This document shows, piece by piece, positions 12,039 to 23,295 of a stretch of 64,000 nucleotides of DNA (its first letter is position 1; each line of letters opens with the position of its first letter). This stretch comes from Epiperipatus broadwayi. Taxonomy: Eukaryota > Onychophora > Udeonychophora > Euonychophora > Peripatidae. Position numbers and translations under genes: made by a program. The notes under the pieces were generated by a model. It was not told the DNA's origin and did not search any database. It was given only the letters and a program-made list of their open reading frames with translations. The stretch lies in the NCBI GenBank assembly GCA_028023455.1, contig JAQFVV010000049.1, positions 7,672,647-7,736,646 on the forward strand, in the 5' to 3' direction.

Positions 12039-12599
12039 ACATGTAAGAAACATTCATTTAAAGCAAATTATGTATTGCCTTAGAATTATACATTTTGCTA
12101 GTATTAATTTAATTTAATGTGAGCAGAAGAAAAAACTGGAGCACCTTCTCTATATAAATAATCATAATAATAACTGCAGAATTTAAATCAACTGAGGTGC
12201 TATTGCAGTTCCATTCAAATCAACCTAAATTTGAATTTAAAGGCAGAGAAAAATAACTACTAATTTAATTATTTTATAAACATCTTACCATAAACCAATA
12301 TATATATATAGAATATTCAGTAATTGGAGATTGCACTTTTTATTTTCATCATTTAAATATATCTCTATTTATGTTCTTATGGCAGACAAAAGGTAGTTTA
12401 ATTTTTTCTGCTATTCATATTAAATTTTGGTACTAGGTAGCATGGAATTCATAGTTGATTGATGAATGTTGATTGATAAGTAACTTTTTTGTATAATTTC
12501 CAGTTTACTATTATGCATTATGTATATATAATCAAGGATAGCATTGTGTTCAAAAAAACAAACAGAGTGTAAATCTCATTGTATTGCTATTATGTGAAA
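12039..12599. other. AT-rich non-coding stretch
   Basis: No gene or RNA recognised. Short TATA runs only. Confidence 0.55.
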
Positions 12600-12880
12600 T
12601 CGGGGTACTTATGTATTAGCCCAGCAGTAAGATTTCTCATATGTATTAATCCAGCAATATTTATTTGAAAAAATGATGACCTACAACTTTATTTACTGGA
12701 AATGATGCAAATGTCTACTAATATGGAATTAGGGGTTTTTTGTGAAAAATTATCTTCTACCATTTAAATGTATAAACACTTTTATTATGAAAATTGTGAC
12801 CTATAACTTTATTTAGTGGAAATGAAACAAACACACAATTATGTTTTTATGAGAAAATTATCTTCTGACAATGTAAATTT
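12600..12880 (+). repeat. local tandem duplications
   Basis: The block tgacctacaactttattta at 12677 recurs as tgacctataactttattta at 12797, followed by matching sequence up to attatcttct, a unit of about 110-120 bp. A smaller pair, atgtattagcccagcag (about 12611) and atgtattaatccagcaa (about 12640), lies upstream. Non-coding. Confidence 0.55.
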
Positions 12881-12913
12881 ATTACAAGTGGTAACCAAAC
12901 CAAAAAAAATTAC

Positions 12914-12927
12914 ATTTTGACTAATAA
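12914..12927 (+). repeat. target site duplication, left copy
   Basis: attttgactaataa occurs here and again, without mismatch, at 13683-13696, exactly flanking the family 1 element at 12928-13682. A 14-bp duplication points to retrotransposition or a PLE-like mechanism rather than a typical cut-and-paste MITE. Confidence 0.7.
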
Positions 12928-13682
12928 AACAGGCAAAACTCACCATATGTACTGCCACACACAGCAAGCTAGAGTAATCAATGGATGCCAGAAGGCTTGT
13001 GCATAAAATCCCCATCTAATACCTACTCATCCAATATCCCTAGACTAGTTTCTGGCTTGTGGATTTTGTCAGTGAGGAGCCTTAGATCTGAGAGCACTGC
13101 ACCTAGATCTTAGGATCTAATGCAACCCTCCAGCAGCCACCTTTTATCTCCACTTAACTATAAAACTATGAGTCTTAAACTGAAAACACCTTAGTGTTTT
13201 CAATCCAAGCCCATTAACTTATATAGTCATATGGGTCTGAACCCAGTTCAGTACCCATATAGGATAGTGGTGGCTGTGGTTACCAAAACACCAAAAAAAT
13301 GTATGGGTACTGGACTGCGTTCAGACCCATATGACTATATAAGCTAATGGGCTTGGATTGAAAACACTAAGGTGTTTTCAGTTTAAGACTCATAGTTTTG
13401 TAGTTAAGTGGAGTTAAAAGGTGGCTGCTGGAAGGTTGCATTAGATTTTAAGATCTAGGTGCAGTGCTTTCAGATCCAAGGCTTCTCACTGACGAAGGCC
13501 ACAAGCCAGAAACTCATCTGGGGATATTGGATGAGTAGGCACTAGATGGGGATTTTATGCACAACTCTTTTGGCATCCATTGATTTATCTAGCTTGCTGT
13601 GTGTGGCAGTATGTATGGTGAGTTTTGCCTGTTTTAACAACAGTTATACACAAGCATAAGAGATGATGGTCATGTGATGTTT
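12928..13682 (+). mobile_element. full-length family 1 element: 755-bp long-armed palindrome
   Basis: The arms at about 12930-13260 and 13302-13637 are inverted copies over some 330 bp, with a loop of about 41 bases. The right end extends about 45 bases beyond the palindrome to tcatgtgatgttt, a stretch the left end lacks, so the element is directional. Each arm carries a hammerhead-like segment. The right arm (plus, 13476-13530) keeps the core, while the left arm (minus, about 13032-13086) has CTGACAA in place of CTGANGA. No protein is encoded. The flanking 14-bp duplication defines the ends. It could be a PLE-derived pLTR pair or a new type of non-autonomous retroelement. Confidence 0.72.
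13476..13530 (+). ncRNA. type I hammerhead ribozyme motif (family 1, full-length element)
   Basis: CTGACGA lies at 13489-13495; the C sits at the free position of CTGANGA. Stem II is GGC/GCC around CACAA. GAAA lies at 13509-13512 and the predicted cleavage is after C13518. Stem I pairs TGGGGA with TTCTCA using G-U wobbles. Stem III is ACTCAT, which breaks the palindrome seen at 2759, so this copy may be weakened. Confidence 0.6.
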
Positions 13683-13696
13683 ATTTTGACTAATAA
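13683..13696 (+). repeat. target site duplication, right copy
   Basis: Exact copy of attttgactaataa at 12914-12927. Confidence 0.7.
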
Positions 13697-14198
13697 CGTT
13701 TTACTCATTGGAATATTATCTAATATTCATTTACAAAATTAATTCATTTTTTTTAGTAAATTGTAAATGTATTTAATTATGTCTTTATATATACCTTTGT
13801 TTGTGCTGGTGACTTTTATTACCGTTGGATTAATACCTAAGTATTGAAATGGGGTGCTTATACACATCGTAACATCTTATAGAGCAGTCAACCATTGTAC
13901 TGCAATAGAATATATTTTTATTTTTTAATAATTAAAATGAGTACTATAGAATAAATCACAAATTTTCCAAATTTTAAGCACTGTTTTGCATAATTTTTTA
14001 TATGTATATAAAAATTATTTTTTTAATTTGGAAGTGATTAATAAAAATCACAATCTTTATAAGTAACGCTTTCTATATATAGTTAATACATATTTATTTG
14101 ATATCTTTTACTCAGAAACTTAATCGATTTTATTTACTTAAAATCTCTATGTGATGAACTTTATTAAACAGTGATGGAATAATAATATTATATATATA
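13697..14198. other. AT-rich non-coding stretch
   Basis: No gene. A short stretch near 13825-13860 resembles the complement of 12600-12650, a weak trace of older inverted structure around the element. Confidence 0.5.
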
Positions 14199-14925
14199 TA
14201 ATTAATAAAACAAGTCATAAATTTTATAACTTGCTTTTAAGCTTGCATTTAAATGATCACTAGATGGAGCTTATCAATAGCTCTAAACAAGCTTTATTTT
14301 TTTAAGTGCTGAAAGAGAAAGAATTCCAAATCTCTATTGTTAAGTCCCTACCTCCAGACCAATGGGTTTCAAGTTTATGGCTCACCTAAGTGGGGGGCTG
14401 GGACTCTAGAAATTAGATGTAAAATACTAACTCAAAAGTCAGCACTTATAAAACACATTTCTATCAATTTGAAAGTCTGAACTTTTCAAACATGTAAATG
14501 TTTTCAAATCCAGCTTTTCAAACCAGATAGCTATATGGGTCTGAATTCAGGTCAGTTTCACCATATAGTAAAAGCCTCTGCAATATAGCATAGCAAAAGC
14601 CTTCAAAGGTACACTTATAATAAGTAATAAAACAAGTTATAAATTTTGTAACTTGCTTTTAAGGTTGCATTTAAATGATCACTAGATGGAGTTTAACAAT
14701 AGCTCTAAACAAGCTTTATTTTTATAAGTGCCAAAAGAGAAAGAATTCAAAATCTCTATCATTAAGTCTCTCCACTGAGGTGAGCCATAAGCTCGAAACC
14801 AATTGGTCTGAAGGTAGGGACATAATGATAGATATTTTGAATTCTTTCTCTTTCAGCACTTATAAAAATAAAGCTTGTTTAAAGCTATTGGTAAGCTCCA
14901 TCTAGTGATCATTATATATAGATGA
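14199..14925. mobile_element. element family 2: half unit plus complete foldback with hammerhead apex
   Basis: The segment tgatcactagatggagctta occurs near 14253, again as a direct copy near 14677 (tgatcactagatggag) and inverted at about 14896-14912. The right-hand part (about 14670-14912) is a complete hairpin whose apex is a hammerhead-like core (14775-14808). The left part (about 14199-14396) is one arm of a second hairpin carrying the same core on the minus strand in decayed form. The sequence between them (14470-14580) resembles the arm centre of family 1 (atatgggtctgaa and catatag blocks). The 76-codon ORF at 14675-14905 is a by-product of the hairpin. Confidence 0.65.
14752..14825 (+). 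ncRNA. hammerhead-like motif at the apex of the family 2 hairpin
   Basis: CTGAGGT (14775-14781) departs from CTGANGA only at its last base. Stem II is perfect, GAGC 14782-14785 with GCTC 14791-14794 around CATAA. GAAA follows at 14795-14798. Stem III is the 10-base palindrome ACCAATTGGT ending at 14807, and the predicted cleavage is after C14808. Stem I is the whole hairpin arm. Using the left unit, aagtccctacctcca pairs perfectly with tggaggtagggactt; the copy here has lost acct from one strand. The A-to-T change in the core probably inactivates it. Confidence 0.55.
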
Positions 14926-16777
14926 AGTTAAATTTAAAGATATCTAAAATAATATTCGGAAATATTCATGTTTAATACAACTGAAAAGTGAAGAAGTAAC
15001 AAAATGTATGCATAGTGAAAGAAGATAGTTTGATTTTCTGTCCTAATAGGTGGTTACAATGTAAGTGAATTTTAAATGAGGGCATGCTGATAAATCAAAA
15101 AATTTTAAAATGCATAACTATAACTTAATAATTATTCATTCTTCCACAAAATATTATAAAAGTAGGTTGAAACTAATCCTTACTTTATGTGAAAGCTGTG
15201 TAGAGAACATTATTGATCTGTCAACTAAGGCATAGAAATTCAAATGTTGATATCTCAATAAAAATATAGAAATTATTTTTTTAATTGAGATTTAAAGTTT
15301 ATGTCCAATCTTTAATTTAGTAAATGATTAGTAATAATCATTAATGTAGTGGTTGGTATGAGTTTGACACTTATTAATCAAATTATAATAATTTTCTGTC
15401 TATAAATACTGAATGAATGATGAAGTTGTATGTAGGAGATTGTGACGTGGATTAAATAATTGTTCTTGGTTCAGCACAAAATACCCATCTTCTGATGTTT
15501 TATTTATATGCTTTAGAAATGGGAGTACAATGAAATTTTAAATATATCTAACATTTATATTAAGTACCATCTAATACTATACTAGAAATAATAAATGAAA
15601 TAGAAAATCATTTAATATTAAATACTAGCAAAATAAATTTATGCTAAAATACTAATGGCCACTGTCTATTAAAAATAGATCATTTCAAGTGAAGTCCACT
15701 AAACATAAACTATATTTACATATAAAATAGAAATAACCTTCCCATATTTCATTTTAAAAATCATCTACATTTTAATATCAAAGGGAGTTTTCATTAGAAT
15801 TGATGGTCTCAAATTCAAGATTTATCATTTGATTTTTCTTAATTCTTATTTTGCATTTAATGGATTTTCACTTGAGAAGGTATATTTGTTAATAGATGAA
15901 ATCATTGTTATAAAACAATTTTAGTATAAATTTATTTTTATGAACTTATTCCATGAAGTAGTTTATGCATATAAAATAGAAAATAGTCTGACCTTTAATG
16001 GTGATGGATGACTGTGATATCATAGAAATGACATGAGGTATGCTCTAATAAAAAAACAAAAACCATATATTATTGTTTAGGAGTTTGAGCACTAGAAATC
16101 CTAAAGATGAAACGTGATCTATGTATCTTCAGAACCAGAGGAGATGATTCTGTCAGTGCATTAGTTCACATAGGAATGTTGCTTTACTCTATTTTAATGA
16201 GTATTTTTCAATATTTTTTAAGTAGATATGATTTTATAAAAAGAGCAGTGAGAGGTAGGTTAGAAATCAATTCCACTGATTAATTATAGATATGGATTAT
16301 AGTCAGACAGAGATCTAATTAGCTGATTAGCCAAGTGGTGTATTAACTATTCAGCTTTCAGTTATAATCATTTGATTTTTAATGAAGTTTAATTAGAGAA
16401 GGAGATAATCTTAGAGTGGCTCTTCTTTTAATAATAAACTAACAAAGATGACAAAATATTGTTCTAGAATCAAATTGATTTATTTCTTAATACTGATGTA
16501 GCAATGTTATATTAATCATTTTAATTGAAAAGGATAAAACAGCTGTTAATATATACTTTTTGGGTGAAGACTTCTTTAATCGCATGACTTCACCATAATC
16601 AAATCATTGCATTATTTACTAAACTTATCGATTGACAGGTGGAGAAGGTTTGAGAAGTTTTCAAGTTGATATTGGGTAATTAGCCAGATTAACTAAGGGC
16701 TAGCTACCTGGAAAAAGTTCTAAACTTTGTTGAAACCTGAACAAATTTACAACTTTTACTTAATCCAGATTTCAATT
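14926..16777. other. AT-rich non-coding stretch
   Basis: About 1.85 kb without a recognisable gene. A tRNA-like trace (tagccaagtggtg near 16329) may be a decayed SINE but lacks a credible B box. Confidence 0.5.
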
Positions 16778-17083
16778 TTAAATTATAAATAAAACCTGTA
16801 GATAAACTACTCCAAGCAGTATAAAACTTTTCAATGCAGCACATACAAAGATTACTTTGATAGCAGATTGAAGATTTCTAGTATCAATGATATTAATACT
16901 TAGAAGCATTAAAATGTTTATTAATAATTCAATATAATATCCATGATATATAGTGCAGTAGTAAAATGGCACTCTCTGAAGCTTATGGTTCATGATTTTT
17001 TGATCCAGCTCTGCATTCTGGTGAATGAACTTTTTATGGACATAACCAATAAACCACTCAGTTATATTTTTTTCTTTCAACAC
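16778..17083 (-). CDS. unrecognised 101-codon ORF, weak exon candidate
   Basis: I do not recognise this product. The frame reads through 101 codons from a GTG to a stop. Just upstream on the minus strand an in-frame TGA is followed by tttaag, which could serve as a splice acceptor and place the open part inside an exon. The N-terminal half is polar and aromatic (ITEWFIGYVHKKF at about residues 7-19). The C-terminal half has two hydrophobic stretches, roughly residues 49-67 and 74-101. At this AT content about one ORF of this length is expected by chance in 64 kb, so the support is weak. No neighbouring gene gives context. Confidence 0.12.
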   Translation of the reverse strand: MLKEKNITEWFIGYVHKKFIHQNAELDQKIMNHKLQRVPFYYCTIYHGYYIELLINILMLLSINIIDTRNLQSAIKVIFVCAALKSFILLGVVYLQVLFII

Positions 17084-17263
17084 AATCTTAAATCAAAAAA
17101 ATTTACAACACATTTACATTGCAATTTTTAATGAAAATAATTTCGTTTACAAACAAAGGTATAACATTGGAATAATTTCAATTATTTTACAACTAATGAT
17201 CATGCATTTAGTAAGAATTTATGTTTACAACATTAATTAAATTGATTTGAAATATTTTGAATT

Positions 17264-17560
17264 ATAAGATCTAAATATTAACTCGCTGTGAATTGAAAGA
17301 TTTCATGAATGTTGATTTCTAAACAAGGTAGTAGACTTAATTAGTGAAGAAATTACTAGCTTTACACTCTCAAATCAAAATGTTTTAGATTTGCCTATAT
17401 TATTAGAAAGTATGTTGAAGATAAGATGGCCGCTCTTTATAAAGTCGCAATCTTGTGTTAAGATTTGGAGTGGTTCCTCTCATGGTAAAATTAAGCACTC
17501 AAGGCATATTGTATTAAGGTTAAAGCCCTTATATATATTTATGTGCTGACCATGTGCTTA
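17264..17560. repeat. copy of the 2942-3490 repeat
   Basis: Shares tttacactctcaaatcaaaa, then a block with gttgaagataa, then atcttgtgttaagattt and a tail ending aaggttaaagcccttatata, in the same order as 3230-3490. Non-coding. Confidence 0.55.
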
Positions 17561-18399
17561 ATAAGAATTAATGTTTACAACTGATAAACATATAAGTTAA
17601 TTAATGTGAATCCATGCAGTTTATGCTTTATATATACATTAACATAAATTAAATGGGTCTAGAAATTTAGAAGATTATTAGAAAGCCAAATGATCCTAAG
17701 TGGAGTGACTTAGTCAATGTGTGTAATAATTTTCATACCGTATGTGGTTTTTTGCTGTGTCAAACTGGCAGACTAGAATAAAGTAAATACTCAAGAAAAT
17801 AATCACTTCAGGTGTTCAAGCATTATGTCATCCACAGCTATAATGTTCATGTTTCAAACTTTAAAGTACTTAAATTAACAGTCAAGAAAGAGACAAATTG
17901 TCAAAATTCTAACAATAAAATTGTTGGTAAAACTTAAAAAAAAAATACTGAAACAAAGAAAATGAATCTTTTGTAATTAAACTAATAAAGAATTTTAGCA
18001 CTTAATTATTGACCACAATACATATTATTCATTAGTAGCTCATTGTCATTCATTTTTTTAGTAAAAAAAATTTACAAATGCTATCCATAGATCTTAAGTT
18101 GACAACATGACTGCATTAAATAAAACAGGTATTTTTAATGAAATGACATGCTTCCAATTGGATATTAATCAGATATAGAATAAATATTTAAAAAAATAAA
18201 ATATTTTAAAACTTGCAGCTAATAGCCATTATATCTCTTTCAAACTGTCCAATTATTCATAGTAAATGGAAATAAAAGCAGTAATGTGATACGAGGATGT
18301 GATGTGATGTCCCATGACTTCTCCTTAAACGGATTCAGGAATCTCTCAGAAACTATGCCCAAAGAAACCTGTTAGCCACTTTACCTTCCCCTTCCAACC
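17561..18399. other. AT-rich non-coding stretch
   Basis: No gene recognised in about 840 bases. Confidence 0.55.
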
Positions 18400-19205
18400 C
18401 CCACCCTAAACTTTCCCATAATCTGCTCCATCCCATTTCCAAAACATAATCTTTGTTAACTCTATGGCCTTTATATTTAAATCCCCCTTATCTTTTTCCA
18501 AACCCAGCATAAAAACCAATAACCCACTTTCTGTATAATCACTTTGTTCATATTTATTCTCCCATAACTTTTTTATTTGTACCTTTTCTGCTTTCAAGCA
18601 TTTACATTCAATCAACAGATGCCTAATATTTTATATATCTTCCTTACACAATTTGCAAACTAAATCACCCATATTTTTCCATTTACATGTATATTCTCTT
18701 GTTGCTAAAGATCCTATTCAAGCCTTAAACAATAAGCTACTTTCCTTACTATTATCATAAATTAACTTGCACCCAATGTTCCATTTACTTCTATATATAT
18801 TTAAATCTTTTTACCCTCCATGCTAGTTCTCCATCTCTCCAACTCCCTATTCTTTATTAATGCATATATTCTTTTATCCCATTCCTTACCACTACAATAC
18901 TCAAAAATCCTCCTAACACAATCATCCCACCTTTTATACAAGTATACTGATATAAATTCTTTATCCAAATCCTTTGCTTTCTCACCCATATTGTTGCCTG
19001 CCCTTTACTCATAACCCAATTAAATACTATTTTGGCTATTCTTTTATCATCCATAAACTGCAACCTACCAAACATTTTCATTTTACTTTTTTGCATCTCT
19101 CATATAAAAACTTGACCATCCCATTTCTCCTTGAATTGCCTTCTTTGCTGTCCATACCTCTGCATCTAATGCAGGTCTTCCTACTTTCCTTTGTACTTTC
19201 TTTAG
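18400..19205 (-). pseudogene. LINE 3' end relic (post-RT region with zinc-knuckle-like motif)
   Basis: Read on the minus strand, the fragment starts near 19205 with a GRPALDAEVWTA-like segment. It continues with FGRLQFMDDKRIAKIVFNWV (19050-19080), which fits the region after the reverse transcriptase of CR1/L2-type LINEs (usually R-L-x-x-M-P-D-x-R). It ends with a Cys-x2-Cys, His-x4-Cys pattern (CKLCKED then HLLIEC, about 18600-18660). The frame is broken several times, and three short ORFs (18406-18615, 18801-18989, 18857-19096) are pieces of it. Only the C-terminal part of a LINE protein is present, so this is a 5'-truncated dead copy. The exact clade is uncertain. Confidence 0.6.
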
Positions 19206-19207
19206 CA

Positions 19208-19542
19208 AACTCCCCATACAGTAAATGGTTTGTGCGTTAAATCCCTATATAATGCCTACTTGCCCAGTCTCTCCAGACTAATTTCTATTTTTAACTTTCA
19301 TCAGTTAGAAGCCTTGGGTCTAAGATGCACCTAGATCTAAGTGCAGTCCTCTCTGAGCCAAGGCTCTTTACTGATGAAAGCCACAAGCTAGAAATTAATC
19401 TAGGGATATTGGATAAGCACTAGATAGTGCTTTTATGCATCCAGTGGTTACTAAGACCTGTTCTGGGGTGACAGGACCAGTAGAGAGAATTTGCTGTGGT
19501 TTTAACAACTTGTGTAATCATAGAAATTAGTGATCATGTGAT
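19208..19542 (+). mobile_element. element family 1, diverged copy
   Basis: The left end (agcaaactccccatacag) corresponds to gcaaaactcaccatatg of the full copy. The right end stops at tcatgtgatgttt like the others. The two arms still pair around 19320-19345, near repeated ctagatctaa blocks. Both arms retain CTGATGA and GAAA. The plus-strand motif at 19358-19412 is well formed; the minus-strand one (about 19268-19318) has a decayed stem II. It abuts the LINE relic on its left. Confidence 0.62.
19358..19412 (+). ncRNA. type I hammerhead ribozyme motif (family 1, diverged copy)
   Basis: CTGATGA lies at 19371-19377. Stem II is AGC/GCT around CACAA, where other copies have GGC/GCC, a compensatory change. 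GAAA lies at 19391-19394. Stem III is the palindrome ATTAAT where copy 1 has ACTAGT, again keeping pairing. The predicted cleavage is after C19400. In stem I, TAGGGA pairs with TCTTTA; the second pair is A-T here and G-C at 2767. These paired changes argue that the RNA fold was under selection. Confidence 0.66.
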
Positions 19543-20602
19543 GTTTGGGTGGATTTAAATATGCATTGTGTTATTTTATATGCATAGTCTCAAAGTTAGT
19601 CTGAATTATCAATTACTGGACTCACAATAAAATGAACTCATGATTGCAGTACAACACAGCCTTCATTATTCATGGGATAGTGATTTTGGACTTTTTTACT
19701 TGCTCATGACTGCAGTTGGAAATATGAGCCAAATGAATCTTGGGCAAAAATTTCAAATCATACAAGTTTTTTTTTTTCAGGTAGACATTTAATAAGTAAT
19801 TAAAATAGAAAATCAATAATGATCATTATATATTTTTAACTTGAAGTAAAAATCAAAGATTAATCTATGTTGATGAAATATGCAATTATAATATGTTGAT
19901 ACCATCACTGTGGTTAATGCATGTCTATGAATGTCAAGCCATGGATATGTTAATCTTTTTTATACTTTCACCACTGATGAGGTAAATGTCGTAATCTTTT
20001 GTATCTGCAAACTTTAATGAAATAAAAATAAAGCTGTATTATTATTGGACCTGAAGATCTTCAATATATTTTTAATATTAAAAGACATTTGAAAAATGTA
20101 AAACTAAAGTCATGCTTTTTATTAATTTATTAAAGAGTTAGTTGTTTTTTATATTAAAAAGTGTAATAATTGATATTACTCAGGATATCATGTGATATTT
20201 TAATATCAGAAGTGTAGGTTGAGCTTTAGTGCAGGCTCTATTTCATCACTCTTCCTTTGTATTAAATTATAAAACATTAATAAAAACTTATTTATTTTAA
20301 CATTTAAAATTTATTTTTATACTTATTTATTATTAAATGATGTAATAAATTAAATGCAAATATTTTTCAAACAATATTTCCTAGTATTTACATTGTAGAA
20401 TGCCTAAAATATTAAATACTTTCTAATATATAATTTTAACCATAAATGTCAAAGTAATATAACGTACATTTGTATGCATTTTTAAATAAATTACACAATA
20501 TAACTTAAAATAAAATATCATTATATAACAGCAAAAATGATATATGTATTATAACCATAATACAGAAAGCTTTATTTGGTAATTTTTTTGTCCTTATTGG
20601 TG
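19543..20602. other. AT-rich non-coding stretch
   Basis: No gene. A CTGATGAG with partial hammerhead-like context at 19974 lacks GAAA (it reads GTAA) and is not annotated as a ribozyme. Confidence 0.5.
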
Positions 20603-20704
20603 TGATGATGATGATTATTATTATTATTATTATTTTTTATTTATTATTATTATTATTATTATATTATTATTATTATATATATATTATTATTATTATTATT
20701 ATTA

Positions 20705-20750
<46 letters not shown>

Positions 20751-20771
20751 AGTAGTAGTATAGAGAGAGTA

Positions 20772-20822
<51 letters not shown>

Positions 20823-20885
20823 CAGCAGCAGTAGTAGTATCATTATTATTATCATCATCATCATCATTATTATTATTGTTAGTCT
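20603..20885 (+). repeat. compound trinucleotide microsatellite
   Basis: Runs of GAT, then TTA, then TAG with a few CAG, then ATC and ATT units. Translated runs of Leu, Asn and Ile here are artefacts of the repeat. Confidence 0.95.
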
Positions 20886-22159
20886 TGTTATTATTATTAC
20901 ATGCTTTTATTTAAGCTAACAAACTCTATTGTTTGTTTGTTTGGAAACAATTGTAATCATTTTTATTATTTAAGTTAGAATAAAATTTTAATATGAAAGT
21001 TTAATAGATTTAAATTCACTATAATTTGTAAAAATTTTGTATATTTTTTTTCTAAATCACTAACATACTATAATATTTTAGGCAAGTGACCTAGTTTTTA
21101 ACTATGGAACACTGGATGAAAAAAAAATTAAATATTTTGGTATGAAATTTAAAAGTTTTTTTATAGAAATTCAATATTGTTTATGTAATGTGTATGATAT
21201 TTATGGTTTCAATTTAAAGCTTGATTGAAATAAAAATAAAATAAAGTTAGTTTAAGAATTTTTTTTTAAAAAAATTTCTGGGAATAAAAAAAAAAAAAAT
21301 CAAATGCTTTTCAATAGAAAGGATGTCTTCATATTGTAAATTACCCAGTGCTTCATTATACACATATATAATTATATCCACATACTAAATGTAATATATA
21401 TATGTAGTATATGTCAAATTAATTTAAAATAAAACAATGCATAATAAATGAGGCTTGTTTACAATGTGTGTTGGTAAACATTTTTTTTTAAAAAAAATTC
21501 AACCAAAAGCAAAGGTGTTAAACACTTTTAACTTAAAAGGATATTTTCATTTTCTAAGTCATTTAGTGATTTAATATATATATATATTCATACTATATAG
21601 ATAAGGGTATAAACTTGAAGCAGAAATATTTAGTATATACATATTATAAGTATTAAGTCAATTTAAAGTAGGAATATCATTTTAGATTTGTATTTATTGA
21701 CCCAATACTAAGAAGTTCAAAATAAATAGAGATTAATAAAAATATTTATATTAAATGCTTTTATTTATTGTGTGCTAAAAAGCAAAAAAATAATTGTTTC
21801 TTCAGCCCACAATTGAGATTTTTAGATTTGACTTGGAATAGAAGTATGGAGGGAGGTTCCAGAAATTATTTAAGTCAATCCCTGCTTTTCACAACAATTA
21901 CGCTATTTATAATAATCATATATAATGTATAAATAAAGAAAAATCTATATAAATATATTTTTTACTAAGGAGATATGTCTCATATGCTTTTGGCACTGAT
22001 TAAATTACATCTTTTTTTTCTGAAGGCAAAAATAATCATGATAAAATAATGATTATTTATTTTACCCTTTTTATTATTATTTAATATAATTAAAATTTAC
22101 ACAATACATTTTTTTCTTTGAATACACCCTCAAATATAAACTTAAAATCAATATTAACA
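20886..22159. other. AT-rich non-coding stretch
   Basis: No gene or RNA recognised in about 1.3 kb. Confidence 0.55.
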
Positions 22160-23295
22160 AACCATCAGTTTGGTTTCTTTACACTGGCAAGATAAATACA
22201 CAAGTTTCTCATGGGATACCAACTAATTTCCTTGGGTTTCCTTTCTGCCTAGGGCCCTCTGCAATGAGACAAAAGATCCAGTAAAAACTGAAAGATGATT
22301 CTGAACATACAACCACTTCTCTCTCCAAAACCTACCTCTCACTATATGCAAAAGTATGCCTTTTCAATCAGCTTGTAACTACAAAAATAACCTATTACTC
22401 ACCAATCATAAATTTCACTAAATCTTTCACTTTGTCCATTTACTCACTCTGCAGCAAGCTATTATGGCACAAAAAAGTAATCTCCATCTCTGTAAAACAA
22501 CTTAGTCTTCCAACAACCAGAAATAAATTTGGTCTTCACTCCATACAAATTTTTCACAAACAAAAAAGTATTAATCTCCTAGCTGCCCTGATAAGAAGTT
22601 TTCCAGCACTCAAATGCATCCTTCAAATAACACCCACAGACCAACCACTACCTTCACATGGATATTTGTCTATGCTCGTAAATCAACTTCAAAGTATTTA
22701 TGATCAGGTGTCTTTTTTCGGTATAGGTAGATACACCTATTGGATTATTTATAATATGCTGTACCCTGACATAACTACAGAACCTCACTCACCTATGCTA
22801 AATATGAACAATAGTTGTTTGATGCAGCAATTTAAAAAATGGTCATTGGAACACAAATTTTTTTAACTTTCTTTTAAAGGTAAATCTTCATGCTCTACCT
22901 ACCTCCTATTTCCTTAAATATCACAGGTTTTACAACAAAATTGATGCTTTTTGTTTCTTGTGCCACAGAGAAGAAAAAACACAACAGCACCTATTTCGCA
23001 CCTGCACAGCTCTAACAAATACCCAAGAAATTATGATTAACACATATAGGTGAAATAACATCACACTTGATAACCTAATAGAGATACTCAGTAAAGGATC
23101 AATACCAGCAGCTCATGCAGCAACTTTTTGTTTATATAGTTTTTGGTGCACCAGATGTACTTTCTGCCTTGGAGACGATACCACAAAGCACCCAGCCACA
23201 CTCTCTAATAAGCTCAAACAACTGAAGGCCAGAGATAGCAAAATTGCACACCCAGATATATTTGCTGCTATGTGGTCACTATTAAAAACCTGAGA
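22160..23295 (+). pseudogene. L1/Tx1-like LINE relic: RT thumb to C-terminal zinc motif
   Basis: Coding traces begin near 22200 (TNFLGFPFCLGPSAMRQKIQ, RT palm/thumb border), then LSLYAKVCLFNQLV and, inside an open 144-codon stretch at 22432-22866, LCSKLLWHKKVISISVKQL, the pattern L1/Tx1 elements show after the RT domain. After a stop, the frame resumes with VNLHALPTSYFLKYH and a Cys-x2-Cys, His-x4-Cys motif (CFLCHREEKTQQHLFRTC) at about 22965-23020. It ends at a stop near 23292. The same family appears at 24700-26400 (minus) and 57745-58580 (plus). The RT core and endonuclease are absent, so this is a dead 5'-truncated copy. Confidence 0.7.

Noticed and set aside
14675-14905. 76-codon ORF
   Set aside because: Spans both arms of the family 2 hairpin; the frame is a by-product of the inverted repeat.
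16310-16375. tRNA gene or SINE
   Set aside because: An A-box-like word is present but no B box or T-arm pairing.
19960-20030. CTGATGAG followed by a weak hairpin, hammerhead-like
   Set aside because: The GAAA box reads GTAA, stem II is only two or three pairs, and no stem I partner is visible.
20673-20867. 64-codon ORF of Met, Leu, Asn and Ile runs
   Set aside because: Translation of the trinucleotide microsatellite.
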